From: Gammaproteobacteria bacterium
GTDB taxonomy: Bacteria; Pseudomonadota; Gammaproteobacteria; GRL18
Direction of reading: 5' to 3'
Length of the DNA stretch: 8,225 nt
Assembly (NCBI GenBank): GCA_024511395.1
Contig: JANELJ010000082.1
Location: 1 to 8,225, forward strand
The translations under genes were made by a program, and so were the position numbers. Of the stretch, positions 5,704 through 8,225 are shown one piece after another (the first letter of the stretch is position 1; each line of letters begins with the position of its first letter). The notes beneath the pieces were generated by a model. That model was not told the DNA's origin, made no database searches, and saw nothing but the letters and a program-made list of their open reading frames with translations.

Positions 5704-8127
5704 TTATTCATCTGGAATCTGACCACCCAGATCCGGTGCACTCTCATGCATCCAGGAAACGGCAGCATCATAATCATGTACTATTGACTTTCCTTTAAAC
5801 AGATAATCTTCATCATCCGCTTTAACCAAGAATGGCACACCACTTTCATTGACCTCATGACAGGCGGCACATTTTAATGGCCCATGAGATCCATCCGGAT
5901 TATACATAGCAGCCTGTTTATAAGCTGTACTGTCAGTTCCAGGATCAACGGGATACAGACCATGAATAGACTGGTGACAGGCCTGACAGGCCAGACCTGC
6001 ATGACCTTTGGAGTAACGCATCAGACTGTATTTACCTGGCTGGTTAATTGGAAATGCCACACCACCCTGACCTTCAACATAAGGAGCCTCATGACAGTTT
6101 GCACAATGAGGTTCACCCGCTGATAACCAGTATTCTTTACCATGCGTTGCAGCACTATAAGGCACTGCAGTTGAACCGGTTGCACCTTTGGGCAGTTTGG
6201 AACTATCAATTTTAGCCTTAGGATTAGCAGACAGAATACTGACATTGATATCACCATCAACATCTTTTGAGACTAATGGCCCATTGCCTTTGAGTGCAAT
6301 CACTGCAATATCAGGTGTCATATGATCGGATTTCCAGAAATCCAGAGCATGCGATTTACTGACATCCGCTTCACCTTTGCTGTTAAGCACAACTTTAGGA
6401 TCCAGGTAAGTATCCGCCAGTTGCTTGATATCCTTCATGCCAAGTGCTTTGGCAATTTCCTGCAGAGACTTATTACGCAGGGTTTCACCTTCCTGTTTAA
6501 AGGCATGAGTCAGATTATCTCGCTGGTATAATTCACGACTGATCTGGCTATGACAGTTGGTACACCATAATCCTTTGCCACCGCCATTGTTACCTATTTT
6601 CGATACATTTTCCTGTAACCAGCTACCAATGGCATTAAGATACTCCGGTGTTTCGGCACCATTTTTATCCTTGTTCCTGTTGGTATGAACATCACGACCG
6701 GCAAAACAGCCTTTTGCATCCCGATTATCACCTTTAGCAAAGGCATTTTTACCATCAGCCGTAATCAGAATACCATCCAGACCACCATCCTGACGATGGG
6801 AAGGATGACAGGCCTGACAGGCTCCTGTACGACCATAAGAATCCGGTAATGGAGCTTTCTTTAAATGGGTGAAATGCAATGCTTCTGTCAACGGTTTGAT
6901 AGGATGTTCTTTACCATCTTTACCTTTATGGTTTTTGGATTGCAGTACACCAATGACATTATCCGCATGACATTTCTGACACAGAACCGGATCCCGGCCC
7001 AGTCGGTTACTGACTTCACGACCAAACGGCTTATAATTTTTCAGGAAATCTGTACCATTCTCATCATCATGAATTTCCAAAATCGAAACAGATGTCGCTT
7101 TTAGATCAGCAATCCAGTCAGAAGCCCCCAGACCTTTCCAGAAAGCCCGTTCCTGCTTATACAGATTGTATTTTTTACCATTTGCTGCACTGTTTGCATG
7201 ACATTTAGAACAGGCAGGAACATCAATCGGGTTAGTACCAACAAAACGCACCGGCTCACCGCTGTGACTATCCAGCACCGGTTTGCCTGATTCGGCATCT
7301 ACCAGCGCAACCCAGTTTTCCTGGAATGGACGAACATCACTTTCCACCAGGGTTAATGGACTTTTAGCCATAGTTTCATCATTAAACGGTGTCAGAGGCA
7401 GACCCAGTGCGTCCCAGATACCAGGATTAGTCAGAACAATGGGCACATTATCCAGTACCGGCGATTTTGTGTACACAATCGTTCCTTTTTCACCGGTATA
7501 GTGCAGATTGCCACCACTCATTAGGCTGGGCACTGCTGCACCTGCAGGGCCATTATCCATTGGAACTGGAATCTGCAGACCAACAAATTTCTTATCTGCA
7601 TCTTTACTGCCGCCGGTAGGATTGGTTCCTTTTAAATCTTTATAGACATAAAGATGAGTCCAGTAGGCATTGGCAACGTTTTCATTTTTTTCATATTTGC
7701 CATCACCATTGACATCATAGGGTACAGTCCAGTATGCCAGTTTTGAACCTTCTGAATAAGTATTGTTAACAAATCCGTATGATAACTTCATGTGTTTTCT
7801 GCCATCTACAACAACATCATGTTCTTCTTCATCAGCTTCAAGTAACTCAGGATATTTTTTCTTACCCGTTGCAGTTTTAATCACTTGAGACTGTACTGAA
7901 TTGTAGGGAGGCAATACACAACAATAGGTAAAATCAAAACCAGTACAGTGCATACCCAGTTCATAGTTTACGGTTATGTTATAGTCATTTTTGGGTTTAT
8001 TTTTTAATAAACTATCAAGAGTTGATACTGTTGACTGATTTGAAGAGCTCTGGGTGTTTGAAGACATACACCCCGCAGAAATCAGGGCAAGTACACCAAG
8101 AGTAGTGCCCAGCGTATGCTTTAGCAT
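5704..8127 (-). CDS. Heptaheme c-type cytochrome lipoprotein, probably outer membrane
   Basis: The 807-residue precursor has a lipoprotein signal ending ISAGC (C20). No Asp follows the Cys, so sorting to the outer membrane is expected. A Ser/Asn/Gln-rich linker (21-38) comes next. Residues about 48-300 form a haem-free domain with a striking YELGMHCTGFDFTYCC segment (55-70) and an EF-hand-like loop DVNGDGKYEKNE (138-149). Seven CxxCH haem sites follow at C306, C383, C437, C522, C675, C714 and C755, spaced unevenly with a gap between C522 and C675. A second Asp-rich DVDGDIN stretch lies at 622-628. Scattered His residues (for example in HPSH and HQSIH) could serve as distal ligands. Such proteins carry electrons across or along the cell surface. 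I do not recognise it as a named family such as OmcA/MtrC or OmcS, so the partner and acceptor are unknown. The AGGAGG site seven bases upstream supports this start. The two downstream genes encode likely folding helpers. Confidence 0.88.
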   Translation of the reverse strand: MLKHTLGTTLGVLALISAGCMSSNTQSSSNQSTVSTLDSLLKNKPKNDYNITVNYELGMHCTGFDFTYCCVLPPYNSVQSQVIKTATGKKKYPELLEADEEEHDVVVDGRKHMKLSYGFVNNTYSEGSKLAYWTVPYDVNGDGKYEKNENVANAYWTHLYVYKDLKGTNPTGGSKDADKKFVGLQIPVPMDNGPAGAAVPSLMSGGNLHYTGEKGTIVYTKSPVLDNVPIVLTNPGIWDALGLPLTPFNDETMAKSPLTLVESDVRPFQENWVALVDAESGKPVLDSHSGEPVRFVGTNPIDVPACSKCHANSAANGKKYNLYKQERAFWKGLGASDWIADLKATSVSILEIHDDENGTDFLKNYKPFGREVSNRLGRDPVLCQKCHADNVIGVLQSKNHKGKDGKEHPIKPLTEALHFTHLKKAPLPDSYGRTGACQACHPSHRQDGGLDGILITADGKNAFAKGDNRDAKGCFAGRDVHTNRNKDKNGAETPEYLNAIGSWLQENVSKIGNNGGGKGLWCTNCHSQISRELYQRDNLTHAFKQEGETLRNKSLQEIAKALGMKDIKQLADTYLDPKVVLNSKGEADVSKSHALDFWKSDHMTPDIAVIALKGNGPLVSKDVDGDINVSILSANPKAKIDSSKLPKGATGSTAVPYSAATHGKEYWLSAGEPHCANCHEAPYVEGQGGVAFPINQPGKYSLMRYSKGHAGLACQACHQSIHGLYPVDPGTDSTAYKQAAMYNPDGSHGPLKCAACHEVNESGVPFLVKADDEDYLFKGKSIVHDYDAAVSWMHESAPDLGGQIPDE

Positions 8128-8134
8128 GAAACAA

Positions 8135-8140
8135 CCTCCT
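8135..8140 (-). promoter_or_regulatory. Strong ribosome binding site of the heptaheme lipoprotein gene
   Basis: AGGAGG on the minus strand lies seven bases before the ATG, an ideal spacing. It fixes the start directly before the lipoprotein signal peptide and predicts high translation. Confidence 0.85.
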
Positions 8141-8160
8141 AATTAAAAATACAGGGTAAT

Positions 8161-8225
8161 TAAGAAATATTAAGAAATATTAAGAAATATTAAGAAATAT
8201 TAAGAAATATTAAGAAATATTAAGA
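8161..8225. repeat. 10-bp tandem repeat upstream of the heptaheme gene
   Basis: The unit TAAGAAATAT is repeated six times without a mismatch, followed by the first five bases of a seventh copy at the window edge, so the array continues outside. It begins 33 bases upstream of the heptaheme gene start, in the region where its promoter should lie. The period is close to one DNA turn, so the AAA tracts are helically phased and may bend the DNA. Exact identity of the copies suggests recent expansion. It is not CRISPR-like, since there are no spacers. Confidence 0.95.

Noticed and set aside
6649..6720. C474 to H481 (CFAGRDVH) in the heptaheme protein as an eighth haem site
   Set aside because: The spacing has six residues between Cys and His and lacks a second Cys, so it does not fit CxxCH or the known longer CxnCH variants. 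The haem count stays at seven.
8161..8225. CRISPR array or plasmid iterons
   Set aside because: The repeats are contiguous with no spacers, and there is no cas or replication gene in the window. A simple tandem repeat is the supported description.

Overview
The window looks like chromosomal DNA from a respiring Gram-negative proteobacterium, most likely a gammaproteobacterium with sulfur-based energy metabolism. The main reason is a complete flavocytochrome c sulfide dehydrogenase pair (fccA-fccB). Other support comes from Sec, Tat and lipoprotein export signals, strong AGGAGG-type ribosome sites, and an envelope full of c-type haem. The seven genes encode 13 CxxCH haem sites in total: 4 in the NapC-type protein, 2 in FccA and 7 in the large lipoprotein. 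Species cannot be named from the sequence.

Left half, plus strand (97-3638): four genes run in one direction. They are a membrane-anchored tetraheme NapC/NirT-type cytochrome, an exported ankyrin-repeat protein (ATGA overlap with the first gene), a diheme cytochrome c (FccA) and a Tat-exported FAD protein (FccB). FccB keeps the three key cysteines of the family: the FAD-linking Cys and the redox-disulfide pair. FccAB oxidises sulfide in the periplasm. The NapC-type protein suggests a link to the quinone pool, and the ankyrin protein may be a periplasmic scaffold or assembly factor.

Middle (3639-3737): two hairpins lie between the converging operons. The second is a good bidirectional intrinsic terminator.

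Right half, minus strand (8127 down to 3738): in transcription order, an 807-residue outer-membrane-type lipoprotein with seven CxxCH haem sites and a haem-free N-terminal domain, an exported parvulin-type peptidyl-prolyl isomerase, and a TlpA/ResA-type thioredoxin. A strong hairpin separates the cytochrome gene from the two helper genes. The helpers are visibly more AT-rich than the cytochrome genes. They plausibly fold the multihaem protein and handle its cysteines.

Right edge (8161-8225): a 10-bp tandem repeat of at least 6.5 copies lies just upstream of the multihaem lipoprotein gene and runs off the window. It may act as curved promoter DNA, as a set of regulator sites or as a contingency (phase-variable) repeat.

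Taken together, the window could encode a sulfide-to-cytochrome electron route with a possible extension to the outer membrane. The link between the two convergent operons is inferred from proximity only. No outer-membrane porin partner, IS element, tRNA, rRNA or CRISPR array was seen.
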